A DNA stretch of 5,430 bases. Source: an uncultured Burkholderiaceae bacterium. Lineage in GTDB: Bacteria > Pseudomonadota > Gammaproteobacteria > Burkholderiales > Burkholderiaceae. Positions 5,426 through 5,430 of this stretch are shown in pieces. The position numbers and the translations under genes were made by a program. The stretch spans positions 1-5,430 of the forward strand of contig CALMPB010000312.1 of NCBI GenBank assembly GCA_937871985.1, written 5' to 3'. How positions within the stretch are numbered: position 1 is the stretch's first letter; each line of letters begins with the position of its first letter. The notes beneath the pieces were generated by a model. It searched no databases. It saw only the letters and a list, made by a program, of their open reading frames with translations, and was not told where the DNA came from.

Positions 5426-5430
5426 GCCGA

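Overview
The window looks like the chromosome of a GC-rich betaproteobacterium, most likely of the Burkholderiales/Alcaligenaceae type (Bordetella or Achromobacter-like). This is inferred from the style of the EtfA protein, the strong GC3 bias of the genes, and the pairing of a compact B12-dependent ribonucleotide reductase with a universal stress protein. No taxonomic search was possible.

Layout from left to right. (1) Positions 1-813 (+): the 3' part of etfA, the alpha subunit of electron transfer flavoprotein; its start lies outside the window. (2) Positions 814-1520 (+): a gene graveyard of three unrelated coding remnants placed almost end to end. These are a GGDEF diguanylate cyclase piece that stops right after its GGEEF signature, a short piece resembling a DUF1254 protein, and the C-terminal part of a LysE/RhtB-type exporter. 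(3) Positions 1521-2213: no intact gene. Here GC falls to about 48% from about 1740 onward. It holds six copies of a 14-bp sequence, AAAGTTCGCCTTTT, two of them forming the arms of a perfect 28-bp inverted repeat with a 5-bp centre. The layout resembles two transposon ends facing each other, as in IS21/Tn7/Mu-type elements, but no transposase is present. A strong bidirectional terminator hairpin is the simpler alternative. (4) Positions 2214-4484 (-): a tight two-gene operon, a UspA-family stress protein followed after 15 bp by an adenosylcobalamin-dependent (class II) ribonucleotide reductase. (5) Positions 4485-4777: a divergent promoter region with a perfect FNR/ANR/DNR-type palindrome (TTGAC-N4-GTCAA) and a second, imperfect box. 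(6) Positions 4778-5425 (+): a protein of three BON domains without a signal peptide.

How the parts work together. The usp-nrdJ operon and the BON gene look like one low-oxygen/stress module. An oxygen-independent ribonucleotide reductase supplies dNTPs when class I enzymes fail, and the FNR-type sites sit at activator distance from plausible start points on both sides. etfA belongs to the housekeeping neighbourhood on the left. The roughly 1.4 kb between the convergent etfA and nrdJ genes looks like a recombination or insertion hotspot filled with debris. The most unusual structure in the window is the repeat cluster at 1771-2041.
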